A program made the translations under genes and the position numbers. From positions 16,697,479 through 16,761,478 of the forward strand of contig NC_036450.1 of the NCBI RefSeq assembly GCF_002775205.1: a DNA stretch of 64,000 nucleotides. Direction: 5' to 3'. Shown piece after piece: positions 1 through 33,395 of the stretch. The DNA is from Xiphophorus maculatus. Lineage: Eukaryota; Chordata; Actinopteri; Cyprinodontiformes; Poeciliidae. How positions within the stretch are numbered: the stretch's first letter is position 1; every line of letters starts with the position of its first letter. The notes under the pieces are model-generated. The model was given only the letters and a program-made list of their open reading frames with translations. It ran no database searches and had not been told where the DNA came from.

Positions 1-5
1 AAATA

Positions 6-40
<35 letters not shown>

Positions 41-41
41 A
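6..41. repeat. GAT trinucleotide microsatellite
   Basis: Uninterrupted run of about twelve GAT/ATG units at the window edge. It grades into an imperfect TAA/TAG-rich tract to about position 70. Simple-sequence repeat with no coding signal. Confidence 0.9.
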
Positions 42-70
42 GTAATAGTAATTGTAATAATAATAATTTC

Positions 71-6397
<6,327 letters not shown>

Positions 6398-7275
6398 GCT
6401 TTGCTCGGCTTAAATGATCTTGCAACTAATATTTCAACTGTGCAATACTGCAGACTTTGATCTTTGGTCTCAAGGAGCTATTTATGCAGCAGGGAGGTTT
6501 TTCTAAGCTGTGACCACTGAAAGCTGATATTTGGATGCAGACGCTGACTTGCATGCAATAAGCAAAAAAAAAAAAAAAAAGGCACATGGTCCCCTGGGCC
6601 CTTCAGAATCTTCATACAACTTAAGAAATTCTAGATTTCATCTTTAATCTCCAGTTTTAACAAACACTGAAGACAAAAAAAAATCTGAAAAATGTTATCC
6701 TGTTTTCATCAGTAATTTAACCTGTAATTTCTCTTCTGGCTCTTGGTTGTATCATGCCTCCATTCAGTTTTGCTATGTCTCATTCTTCCTCTTCCTTTCT
6801 TTGATTTTTTTTAACTGACACCATAATGAACAGTGTAGGGAGTTGGTTGTAGAACATATCCTACATTTCATTATTCTTATTTGGCCCTGATGTAATATTT
6901 ATATATTTTTAATGGATTTTTTGCACTTTTTATTGTTATGTTCCACTCTTTACCCTTTTTTATGCAGCTGATTTGAGCCATTTATGCACAGTTTACAAGG
7001 AGAATTCAACATTTTTCTTTGTTCTTTCAAAAATTAACCTTACAAATGATATTGATTTGTCATTAAAGGCTCTCTGCCTCACTGAAAGGCTTCAGCATAT
7101 GCGTGCATATGAAGTGTGTGTTTTTTTCTTTCTTACTTTTTGGTGGAACTTGTTTGATATTTGAAATGAACAATGTATAGTGTACATGAGTTAGCTTTGT
7201 ACTGTGCAGAAATCTGTGTACAATGTTTACACTTTGTTGCTGCAGCTCAAAAATAAATCCAGATATACAGTTGCA
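6398..7275 (+). other. plpp7: plpp7 3' UTR
   Basis: Non-coding sequence directly after the plpp7 stop, with A- and T-rich runs. A canonical AATAAA lies at 7252-7257 and is followed by a GT-rich stretch (TATGTCTTTGGGTTTT) expected downstream of a cleavage site. The 3' end is therefore placed near 7275; it is inferred, not observed. Confidence 0.6.
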
Positions 7276-10200
7276 AAATATGTCTTTGGGTTTTATCAAT
7301 TCTGTGGCACAAAATTTCCAATAACAAAAATGTTTTTTTTTATGCAGAAATGATCGTGACTTGAGTTTCTTAAGGTTTACCAATCCTATCCAGGAATAAA
7401 TATGATTAATGAGATGTTTACCTGAATTGTAGGGCTTCATTCGAATACATTCATTTCGCTTCAAACATCACATGCACTTCAATGTATCATATGTGATTCA
7501 ACAGGGTCAGCAAAAAAAAACCAAAAGAAAAAACAAGAAAGAAAAAAAGATGTGTCTTCATTGAAATTCTAAGTTACAGTACCTTCTCATTTCTTCTCAA
7601 TTTGCAATGTATGTGCCGGAGAAACAAGCACATACATTTTTCTGTGTAGCTGTTTAAAGTTGTCCCAGAATTACTGCACATTAAACGTGAGATCTTTCTA
7701 CCATGTGAAATGTTGGACATGAGCAAAATTGTATTCATTCATACCATTTCAATCTGTTGTTTCTTCATACCTCAATTATACTTGGGACCCAAATATTCAC
7801 AAACTGAACAGGATCTGGGCAGTAAGCTGTATTATTTCACAATCACAAAAAAAGAAGCAGCACTAACGCAATGCTTTGTGGTCTTTAACACAGCTAAAAT
7901 GAGGAACTGAAATTCCTTATTCTACTTCCGGAACCTTTACAGAAATTATTGCATTACAAAGTTGTCTGCAAAGTTGGTCTATTAACAAAAAAAAAGTCCA
8001 GTGTAAAATTGTTAGGTTTTGTTTTTGCAATATGATAAAAAGTGAAAAAGGTTCACATCCTGTTGAAAATGTTTGCAAGGTTCTATAGTTATGAGTCAAA
8101 AGAGACAGAGTGTTTCCTCACATGTTTTACAGCAAAAAAACAACAAAAAAAAAACAACAACAAAACAACCTTTTTTGAAAAATCTTTTCAAAAAATAGTT
8201 GAGGGGATCATCAGTGTACAATGATGGATCAGTAGATCCATCAGTGTCCAACAACTGAGAACATTTCCTAGATAAACCAGAACAACAAACAGTTTCTTCC
8301 AAACTAAAAGAAAACATAAAAAGATAAGCAACTTGTAAACAACTTGTTAAAATTCAAATTTGCTCTAAAATGCCAGAATTTTTGCAGCTCTGTGTCAACA
8401 GAATGGTTTGTTTCTGAACATGTGTAAGAGTTGTTGCTTCAAAATCAAGGCCTTTAGGCTTGCCTGGTGTACAACCAAAATATTGTGCCTCTGGACTATA
8501 TCTGCCCTGTGCATGCAGTCAGTGTTCACAGACCCCACATGTCCCTCTGTTGTGTCTTTCTCCTAATTTTGAGCTGTGTTTCAGTTAGATTGAGGTAAGA
8601 TCAGACTCAACAATCTTTAGGTGCCTCATACCTTTGAGCATATCACATCTGCAGCTCTATGCATGTTATTATGGTTACTATTAAATTTTTTTTGCCTTAT
8701 TTTCACAAGCCTTAATGAGCATCCCCAATGATAACATCAGTCCTCCGTTATATATGATCCATAAAAGTACAACAGTTTAATAAAAACTCCTTGTGTGTTT
8801 TACAAAAGCTGTTTGAATTTTAGATGCCAGTACAGCTTCCAGATAAATTACAATTTTGCTGGTTGGAGGAGAGTGACCTCTGGAGGACAGTGACAGTGGG
8901 AGTTGTTTTTGTGTCATAAAAATATCAACAGTGCTGGCTAAAAAAAAAATCCAAAAATAATAAAAAAAAAGATTTTGCCAAAGCTGTCTGAATGCAATGT
9001 TGTCAGACAGCTCTCTATTCCAGCCTGCAGAAAATGAAAAAAATTAAATAAATAAGGAACGTATAACAAATGTAGAAAAAAAACTGCAGAAAAGCTCTGC
9101 CTTAAGTGATGTCACCAAAGGACTGGATGCATGAAAACTTGTTTTTGGAAAGTTAGATTTAATCTGAATTAAACAAATTTAAAGCAAAATAGCAAAAACA
9201 AATAGGAAAACTCACCATGACATATATATATATATATTTTTTAAATAAAAGACAAGCTAAATCTATGAGTTTGATTTTACAGCAAAGTTTGGTCATTAAA
9301 TTATTATACATTTATCTCATGTTGCACATGATAAGAAAGTAATAGCTTCTCTTACTCTTCAAACTACCAACACTTCTGCTCAAACATGTATGTGTTTAAG
9401 CTGTTAACACACTCTAGTAGATGCCAAGCAAAGAGTTGATTTTATTATTTGTGCATTTAAAGACAAATAAAAATAAAAATAGTAGTATTTCAGGGAGTGA
9501 CAAATTATCTTTGGATGTTCTTAAGGATTCCATTAAGAAAGCAAAATGATAAAATTGAAGCATCTGTGTGTTTAACACAAAGTTGAATTTAGTAGTATCA
9601 TTCAGTTTTATCTTAGCAAATTTCATCCCCTACTCAATAGAAATCAAACATTCAGTTTCTAGAAAAAAAATTAATAAAATAAGAACAAATAAGACAAACT
9701 TACAAAAACAAACAAACAAAACAGTTTCTTTTCACACCATGGAAATCTCCTCAAAAAAACATTTTAAACTCTTCATCATCCATTCAAGATATATGTTTCC
9801 TTGTGCAACTTTTTATACCACATTTTCCTTCCACTTAACTTTCAGTTAATACACTTATATCTCAATAAACACAAGGGTACCATTGACTGAATTCGTGACA
9901 ACTGTGAAGTTAGTAGTCTTCCCCATGACTATGTAAAACATAAAATGCATAAAATAACTTCCCTGCATTAAAAGTCTTTTTTTATTGGTTTAATGTTTTG
10001 TTGAATATTTTAATTGGCTGTAAGCCACAATTACCATTAACAAAATAAATATTTAATCATAAGTATATCTGTCTGAGTGTAATGAATCTAATATATAAGT
10101 TGTACTTTTTGAGTTGATTTACTGAAAAAAAATTGATGAAATTCTAATTCATGCATCTTTGTAAAAATGTATTATCTTCAGATAATTTGTGCTATTAAAT

Positions 10201-10365
10201 AGAGGTCGCAGTGGTGCTTGAGTTACTTAAAACGTGTTTTCATGAAGCCTTTTATCATTTGATCAAGCATAAAGTTTTAATTTTGATCCTAACTATTGTT
10301 TTTTTAATATTTCAAGTTGGGTGTTTGTGTAATGATTAAAATTGACCAGCAGGTGGCAACCGCTG
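7276..10365. other. Intergenic region between plpp7 and prrc2b
   Basis: About 3.1 kb of AT-rich DNA with many poly-A and AC/A runs. Short open frames on both strands are of lysine/phenylalanine-rich composition typical of AT-rich non-coding DNA. No gene, tRNA or recognised transposon could be supported. Confidence 0.6.
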
Positions 10366-10584
10366 AACTTGCTTCGTTTACGGACGCCGATGTTAGCCGA
10401 GTCAATCCAGCCTACACCGTGTTCTTCATTCTCAGGCCGGGTAGGACCCCAGCAACAACTCTTCTATCGGTTCAGCCTATGAAGATTGAGCTTTACAATC
10501 GCAACCCATCCTCCGAATAGACAACGTTTTGTGGAACTATATCACTATCCCTGAGCAGAAGACATTCTTAAATTGTTTAATCCG
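10366..10584 (+). promoter_or_regulatory. prrc2b: Probable prrc2b promoter and non-coding first exon
   Basis: Composition switches sharply from AT-rich to a CG-containing stretch (10366-10760). A consensus donor, CCG|GTGAGT, sits at 10585. The first coding exon of prrc2b begins with an acceptor ending at 13012 and carries 63 bases before its ATG, so at least one upstream non-coding exon is required; this is the best candidate. The transcription start itself cannot be seen. Confidence 0.45.
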
Positions 10585-12428
10585 GTGAGTCCTAAATGCG
10601 GAGCTGTGTCAAATTGTCTGCCTCGTATTTTTCTCGGCTGCTCAGTTTTATGGTTGCTTTGTTCTGAGCAGCAGCCATTTTTAATCGCCTTGTCCTACAT
10701 TCCCCGTCGCCGTCTACAGCCCGTTCAAAAAGCCCAGCAAAGGTTGAAATTTTTTACTTGGATACAGGGGCTTCACAGTGACTAAAACTAAAACTCCACA
10801 TTAAATTATATGTTCTTGAACTGAAATGCACTGTCAAATTTCTGGCCTGTACGGGGTTGGATTTGCAGCGGTACGCTGGAAGTTTAACGGGATTTTCGTT
10901 TTGCTAGTTTTCCTCCCAACAAGCTTCGGCTGTCGAAGGCAGTTAGCCGAAGCAAAATTTCTGCTCTATTCGTCTTTATAAAAAAAATAAATGTAACCAA
11001 AGACAACAGAGTTACAGTAAAATTGATGGAACTGCAATAATAGTTAAAGTTACAAGGGACACTCGCTAGCATTTAATGTTTACATAGCGTTTCTGATTAA
11101 GCCGTCAAAATAGCATATCCAAGGTTAGCGGTTACACATTTAAATATTATTATCGATTTTAAGTGTCGTATTTAGATATCATACTATCTTGTCTATTAAG
11201 GTTATAATTCAACATAATATTGTGCTTTAAAAAAATAATTGTTCGGGTTTTTTCCAGCTAAGTGTTTGTTGTCAGATTTCAATGCTAGCATTAGCATTAG
11301 TACTAGCTTCCAGCTAAACAACTGACAAGTCGATACGAATTGCTTAAGTGGAGTTATTATGATTAGTTATGCTATAGTATATTCCGGTGTGTGCTTACGT
11401 GATTTTTTAAATGTGAAATCTATATGTTTTTTAATCTAAAGCGTTAGCTGTGAAGTTTCTAACTTACAAAAATGAAGCAGCTGCTAGCTTGAAATTTGGT
11501 ATTTGTGGATATTTTTTGTAAAATAAAATTTACAAAATTACGTAGGAGAAATCACCGCCATTTATCAATTTTAAATATACAATTGAAATTTTTTGTGGAT
11601 GGATGTACTTCGTTTTAAGTCCCAGTGAAACGCCTATGCGGAGTCTAGTCTGGTGGCCTCCAACACGTTATTGACTAATTCTCGGATTAAATGCCATCGT
11701 GTCCCGTTATGTTTACAGTTGGATCAGGAATATTTTAGTCTCCTATAAAGGGCCAATCTGCTGGCGGCTTGCTACCTGTGTGTATTAGCATTTGAAATTT
11801 TCACAAATGTCTCTCATTTTTTCTGATGCATTTCATGATGTAATGTATGTAGTTTATGTTCACGAGTTTTATTGTAGGTTAAAGTAAATACTAGTTGCTG
11901 AAAGGTATCAGGATTCTTGAATATATTGAAATTGTATATTGATTAATAACGTATTTTTTTCTATCAAAAGTAAAGATATGTCCTTATTGTGAATAGTCTA
12001 TATGTTACTGCTCTTTAGACAGGTCAAGTTTTTAATTTATGCTGAATCTGTTTAGATAAGTGTGACATCATCGAGTTATGTCTACTATTCGGCAGTATTC
12101 CAAAAAGTAAAAGTTAAATGACAAATTGTTGATTGTGAGGTACTGAACTAATGACCAACACTGATGTAGACCAACACTTATCACCTATTAAGCTGTTTTT
12201 GACTCAAATAACTACAAAAGTCTGCATAGACCAATGTTATGTGTTGGAGTAAATTGACAAAATCTACATCAGATGTCATGCATGGGATTCAAGGGATGCA
12301 CTCTTACCTACTTAGATATTGTGTTTTTTTTAACACTGTGTGCTTGTTCTACTTTTTCAAAATGGCATCAATCTGACACCAACTCCGTGTCAAACATGAT
12401 GGCCCGGCGAATACAAACCTGAGTGAAA

Positions 12429-12875
12429 GGCTGCACACTGCATCCTGAAATGACCGAATTCCTATTTTTTTGACATAATGCGACCTGTATCTGATCTTTT
12501 CATGACATTCTGAACAACACAGGTCGGATTCTTTTCGAATGCCACCTGAACGTCACTGATGCTCGACAAACATTACTATTCTCTGTCCTGATACGCGCAA
12601 GCTGTTAGAGAAACAACAACCATGACAGATTATAATGAGGATTAAGTTGTTAATATGCTGTATTCAAATGTATAAACTATGCTCCACCTTTAGCATCCAT
12701 TGTTACTTCCGCAAACACTGAGCACTTCTTCTTTTTATGGCGGTTGCCCGTTCACACTGGAGAACACATTCAGGTCGCATATATTTGGAAGTGCGAACGG
12801 CCATGGCACATAATATCCGATTTGACAAAAAAGTCTGAATACGGTCACTTCAGGCTGCAGTGTGAACGCAGCCAA
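12429..12875. mobile_element. hAT-type MITE in prrc2b intron 1
   Basis: A roughly 447-bp element whose ends are long imperfect inverted repeats. The left end reads GGCTGCACACTGCATCCTGA, and the right end in reverse complement reads GGCTGCGTTCACACTGCAGC. Both continue into related GACCGAATTC / GACCGTATTC arms and internal GCGACCTG motifs. Flanks share AGTGAAA (12422-12428 and 12876-12882), matching a 7-8 bp target duplication. No coding capacity. The family is common in fish genomes; superfamily inferred from duplication length. Confidence 0.65.
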
Positions 12876-13063
12876 AGTGAAATTTCATTCAATGTTTGAA
12901 AAAATTCAGTATTTGAAAAGTTGAAAATCTGACTTTTAAATAAACTCTTCTCTGCTAAAAAAATATAAAAATCTTAATTTATTTCTATAATGGGTACTAT
13001 TTTTCTTTGCAGAATCAGAAGGCACTGGGAAGAGGCGCAAAGAAAAATTTTCATACTCGATGA

Positions 13064-28213
<15,150 letters not shown>

Positions 28214-30690
28214 CAATGGACCTTGAAGATCCTCATCGCCGCCAAGCCTGCCAACTCAAAGATCCTCGACGAAACGTGCGAGCCTTTGAAACACCCTCAT
28301 TATCCCATGGCTCCGAAGCATAGGGGGGGGTAAACATGCAGTTACAATGAATTAACCATGGACTTCTGGAACTGGACACTATTATTTCACACCAATTATA
28401 GAGATATATATAAATATGAATATATATTATACATACACACAGACCATCTTTTAAACTGATCTCTCCAAGGTCCACTTTAACTTATTATTAGACCCTTCTA
28501 AGGAGAGACTGGTTTGGGGAAAAAAATATATATATATACTTGTTTTGTGTTTTTCTTGGTAAGTGTGGAAAAAGAAAGACGGCTAACTCAGATGGTTCAC
28601 TTTTCATGCTGTTTTGCCAAACTGTATTTGCTTCCTGTATATGAACTGTAGCCCTACAGAACAGACCGGACACTTGATAACATAACCTACTGTAAGAAGC
28701 AAAGTCTGTTACTTCCTATTTAACAACTTTGAAATGCAGCAGGGCACTTTTTTTTTTTTGTCATTTCCTTTCAGAGTTTGCTAGTAAATAAAGGTTACCT
28801 TCATGACCACCCGTTCAAGCCACTTGTGAAAGACTTGTTTTATTAATTCATTATTTTAAAAAAACAAATGTATTCCTTGCATGTCAACATTGTGCATCAT
28901 CCCAGAATTGCATCTATGGAGGCACATAACAAACCCCATAAAGTTGTCAGAACTGCTTAGGTTAGTAGAAAAAAACCCTTCTTTTCATAAAACTGTTATT
29001 TGGTTTTTACATTCTGTTGCTCACTCTGCTCTATTTGTGAAATTAAAGGAAAAGGTCGGACTTTTGACAAAATCATATTTCTTCCATGGAAACGTCACTG
29101 ACATTAACGGCGTGTGCATGTGATGAGCTGACCGTGTGTGATATTGCAGGACTCATCCAGCATCTGGCAACAGTATTTTTCAGAAAGGGCTCAAAGTTGA
29201 TGTAAGAAACCCTCCAATAGCTCAGTGAAATAACTTCCCTGTTGCTTTGCTTTGGTTATAATGAACTCGCTTGTCTACATGAAATGATTATTTTCTCTAC
29301 ATCCCTCAGGCTGGAGATTAGCTGAACTTTCCTTAGAGTGTTTTTTTAGGCTTCTGGGAAATATTTCTTAAACTAGAATTGAGATTCTATTGAACAACCC
29401 AGTAGGGAATTGTGAAGAAGCAGTTAAATTAATTAGCATCTGGTCTCTGAAGTGGCTCTAGCAATAAAGAAAAAAAAAAAAAAACCCTCATCTAACTGTA
29501 ATCACAATCAGGGGGGCCATTTAGACTACTACTCTTTCCTTTCTTTTTAAACTTGCTGCAAGGGGCATCAAGCATTGCTTTCTTCAGGAAAGTAAAGTAT
29601 TTGTGTTTTGCTTCTTTTAATGTTTTATGTGTGAGCTCAGCTGTTCCAGGGGATTTCAAAGGTTTCTTTTTCTTTTTTTTTTAGGTGAGAATCGGCACTT
29701 TGGAACTCTGTACCAATGTGATCACTGGTTAGATGTTGCTATCATGCTCCGTGACACTACAAAATGTTTATCTTTGCTACAAAGTTTCACTGTTTTTTAT
29801 TTAAATGCATACTTAACTGTACAGTCATGCTTTATTAACTGGGGTACAGGCCAAAACTCAAGTTTTATTTTAAACATTGTGGCACGATAAAGGATTTGAT
29901 GGTCAGCAAGTCACTGTTCTTAACATGAACTGCTTTCCTTTGGATCTGTTGGGCTTGGAGTGTTTTCATAGATATCTGCAAAAATTCACCTTTTTTCATC
30001 ATTGTATCTTAAAGATGCTGCCCTGACTGTTTTTGTACTTAAGTGATACATTGTTTTTTTCTTTTTCTTTCTTTGTCAGAGGACCACTGCAACATTTTAT
30101 CGCTATCTTTTCAGATATTTGGTCAGTACTTTCCCTTGATTTGAAAAAACAGCTTATTGAAAGAAAAATAAAGCAGTTGTGGTTTCTTAAATGTATTGTT
30201 GATTATATGAACTTTCAAGAATGAAAATCAATTTAGCAAAATGTCCTGCACCCAGGATGAAAAAGAGTACAATATGGTTATATATTTTGTACCTTTATTA
30301 TAAGGTTTTTTGTTCCATCTATAACCTGTGGGAAATTCACTGTCACTTGCTTTGAATATTCCCTTCACAAACTCAATACTGCCTCAGAAAAATACTAAAA
30401 TAGTTTTGAAATTCAAGAAGTTTTGCTTTATGATGGTGGTTGTTTTTCCCTACAATCGGAATCGGCCAACAAAAACCCGATCGGTGCTTCTCCAGTCTTG
30501 AAACATGTCTACCTTGAGGCATGGCAGGAAATGGAAATGGTTGTGGTCCTTTGTGGAGTCTGGTACAAAATGCAAATAATTACTCATTTTCTGTTCCGCT
30601 TAACTTCTTATTCCTGAATTTAGCAAGAAAGCTATTAAAAGATTGCTACATTTTCTGATAAAAATTAATAAAGGTGCAAACATATTTTCA
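28214..30690 (+). other. prrc2b: prrc2b 3' UTR with three poly(A) signals
   Basis: Non-coding sequence after the stop, with AATAAA at 28787-28792, 30167-30172 and 30667-30672. The first would give a 3' UTR of about 0.6 kb, the last about 2.5 kb. Open frames here are short and lack family resemblance. Which site is used cannot be read from sequence. Confidence 0.5.
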
Positions 30691-31491
30691 AATTTTGCCA
30701 TAATTTCAAGTTTTTATTACGTCATCGGAATAATTTAATGAAATTATGTTCGAAAAACAAAACATGTACTTCTGAGAATTTAGCAGGCTCATAAAAAAAC
30801 CCCAGTTTCTTAGCAGCTGTAAAAAATAATCGCATAATATGAAGCGCTATTTCTCGTTGCAGGTTATTGGAGAGAGTGCGCGCTCTGCTGGGACTTATTT
30901 CCCCGAATCTTCCTCTGTGTTTATTTACACCAGTTGGCAAACCATGTCATAGGTGCAACACTGCCACCACACGGTTAGACAGAAATTTGTAAGGAGGGGA
31001 AACAAATGTGTTCTTCACAAGAAAAAGATGAATCTAGCTTTTATTCTAATATATCCGAAGATATATCATCATTGCATACTTAGGATAACGCAGTCCATGC
31101 TCGTACTATTTTTCACATACTCCACTTTCCATAAAAAATATTCTGAAGAGTTCATGAGGCATGTAGGCGGGAGGAAGAAAGTTTTTCTCTTCGGGAATGC
31201 GGAAAAGGGGCATTCTTCTGCAACCCCTGTATTGTTAGTGATCTACCTCCAAGCATTCTGAGTGTGTTTACCTCAAGAACAAAAAGGTAATTGGGTTTTT
31301 ATTTAATACTAATTTTCCTCGCGGTTGTCGATATTCTGCCGCGCCATTGTATTTGATGTTTAGGTGCGCGTGCAAATAAAGCGATGGGTTTAAAAATGGC
31401 CGGTTTTAGCTACGGTCAAAACTCAAAATTAGAGGTCTCACTTGAGATGTTGTGAATGAACTACCGATGCAGTCTCCATAATAGCTTCAAA
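30691..31491 (+). promoter_or_regulatory. Possible promoter and non-coding first exon of the 32288 gene
   Basis: Between the prrc2b poly(A) signal and the next coding exon, CG dinucleotides appear at about 31310-31460. A good donor, CAAA|GTAAGT, lies at 31492. The coding exon at 32288 is preceded by an acceptor-like TTTGTCCCAG ending at 32280, so a spliced 5' UTR is plausible. Not provable without transcript data. Confidence 0.3.
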
Positions 31492-31780
31492 GTAAGTACT
31501 AAGCATAGCTCGGCAGCTCATAGGCTGGGGATACATACTTCTTTATTGATTTTGGAACACTGATCAGTTTGTTTTCACTATGTTGTGTTTTGGTGACCAT
31601 TTTACATCAAACAGTCATCTAACAGGTTATTTCTCACCCCATAGCTTTCTTTGTGCTTTAAACATCTGTAAGGTGATATTCTAATTTTGAACTTGAAGCT
31701 GGTTAAATTAAGTTTAATATCATTTTAACATCCAGATGGGACACATTAGCAGCCACCAGTATCAGATTCAGGGTCATTGT

Positions 31781-31962
31781 CATCCATCCATCCATCCATC
31801 CATCCATCCATCCATCCATCCATCCATTCATTCATTCATTCATTCATTGTCTGTACACCCTTGTCCCTACTGGGGTCAGGAGGGTTGCTGGTGCCTATCT
31901 CCAGCAAACGTTTCAGGTGAGAGGCGGGGTAGACCCTGGACAGGTCGCCAGTCTGTCGCAGG
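31781..31962 (-). repeat. L2-like LINE 3' tail with ATCC/ATTC repeats
   Basis: About 68 bases of ATCC then ATTC repeats are followed by a sequence found throughout fish genomes. Read on the minus strand, CTGCGACAGACTGGCGACCTG leads to ACCCCGCCTCTC and AGATAGGCACCAGC and ends in the tetranucleotide tail. This is the 3' end of a LINE (L2/Maui-like by memory). Only the tail is present; no reverse-transcriptase frame is seen. Confidence 0.75.
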
Positions 31963-32287
31963 TCATTGTGATCCACTTCTACACAATTAATTGTTAGTAT
32001 ATTGCATAGCAAAATGTCCTTCTGAATAACATGAAAATGTTGCCTAAGTAAATTTTCTTGGCAAAGGTCTTTTACTAAAGAAACTTGCTTCTCTCTGGAG
32101 TTGCTATGCTGCTTCTTTAACTTGTTAATGAGTTGAGTGAGACATAAGGTCAGATGTTTACCAATGTATTTCTGAGCAAAATATGCCCACCATTTAGGTA
32201 TATAACAACTTGGCAGCAAAATTATATATATATATAAGAGCAGGTTGTGATCTTTCTAAATAACCACTCATTTGTCCCAGACCCAGG

Positions 32288-32918
32288 ATGGCCGCTAAGA
32301 GTTCTGTCAGAGCGGACGAGGGCCTGATGATGATGCAGGAGCTTGATGATCGGCTGAAAGAACAAATTGACAAACTTGAGCACATTCGTCTTGCTGCAGT
32401 TGAAGTGAAAGACAACTTGTCTGGGGTGCGTTTCTATGAATACTCATTTTTAACAAATAAATTTAGCTAAATTCATGTTTGTATTCCATGTGATGCTTTT
32501 TTCTCTCTCCTAAAACAGAGCAACAGTGATCTGAGCCAGTCTATCAGTGACCATTTGGAATGGTTAAATCACTTATCTGATCGAGTTGAGACTCTTCACA
32601 TGAACACAGCAGTTTTCGTTCAGGTAGGAAGCAGATTATTACATTCTTTTTGGGAGCTTGTATTCTGTGAATACCTTCTTGCTTGTAGATCTATCTGCAG
32701 CCAGGTGCATTGTGCTTTTTCTTCTTTTATTTATGAATTTCTCTCAATGTTTCCAGATGAATCCAAAACCTCGGGCGTGGACATCCAGACGGGGTTCAAG
32801 ACAAAGTTTCCGACTGGGACGTCACCAGGCGGACGATGCTCTGTCTGAGTTCGGCTGGTCCCCAGTTCGTATGCGGCGTAACAGTGATGCTGCCTCAGAA
32901 ATGTCCTGTAATTGGTGA
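32288..32918 (+). CDS. Uncharacterised 134-residue coiled-coil protein
   Basis: Three coding exons, 32288-32425, 32519-32623 and 32757-32918, all phase 0 with consensus sites (GGG|GTGCGT, AAACAG, CAG|GTAGGA, TTCCAG), 405 nt in all. The start has good context (CCAGGATGG) and the frame closes at TGA 32916-32918. Residues 9-46 and 47-80 form heptad-like helices (QELDDRLKEQIDKLEHI; LEWLNHLSDRVETLH), predicted coiled coil. Residues 82-134 are basic and serine-rich (arginines about every third to fifth position), ending SCNW. There is no signal peptide or membrane segment. I do not recognise the family. The regular phase-0 exons, clean splice sites and differing composition from flanking DNA argue that it is real. 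It lies 1.8 kb upstream of edf1 on the same strand, and a poly(A) signal follows at 33390-33395. Confidence 0.7.
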
Positions 32919-33074
32919 AAGAGAACCTTGAATTTTTTACATACCAAGGGACCAATGTAATCCAAAAGTAGAATTAGGATTTAACTAATATTTTCGTTAG
33001 GCTCCCTGCTTTTTCAGAAAAAATTTCCCCTTTTTTTGTTTTTTACTTAAAGTAAAAAGCCCTGCCTTCATCAG

Positions 33075-33260
33075 TCAGCATGGTGTTTCCCAACCCTGGT
33101 CTTTGAGGCACACTGCATTTCTTTAGATGTTTCCCTGCTTTAACACGCCTGATTCAGATGATTACAGTTCAGCAAAAACCTATTAATCAGTCATCAGTAG
33201 AAATCAGGTGTGCTGAAGCAGGCAGGGCAGTGTGCCTACAAGTAGCATACCTGAATTTTA
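33075..33260. mobile_element. hAT-type MITE fragment
   Basis: The sequence starting GTTTCCCAACCCTGGTCTTTG, through TTTAGATGTTTCCCTGCTTTA and GCCTGATTCAGATGATTA to GGTGTGCTGAAGCAGG, follows a very common fish non-autonomous hAT family. The right terminal repeat is degraded. It lies in the 3' flank of the 134-residue gene, before its likely poly(A) signal. Confidence 0.55.
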
Positions 33261-33395
33261 GAGCACCTGCATATGGTTACTACAATCACTTCCATTGCTG
33301 CTGTCTTCAGCTGTACGTTAACAATGTCCCACTTTAATAGTATTAGATTTCCGAAAGTGTTGCTGTATACTTACTGTTTAATCCTACAAAATAAA

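Noticed and set aside
10317-10520. 67-residue open frame near the prrc2b promoter
   Set aside because: Lies in the likely non-coding first exon; starts in the AT-rich flank, no known domain, and the conserved PRRC2B start is at 13076.
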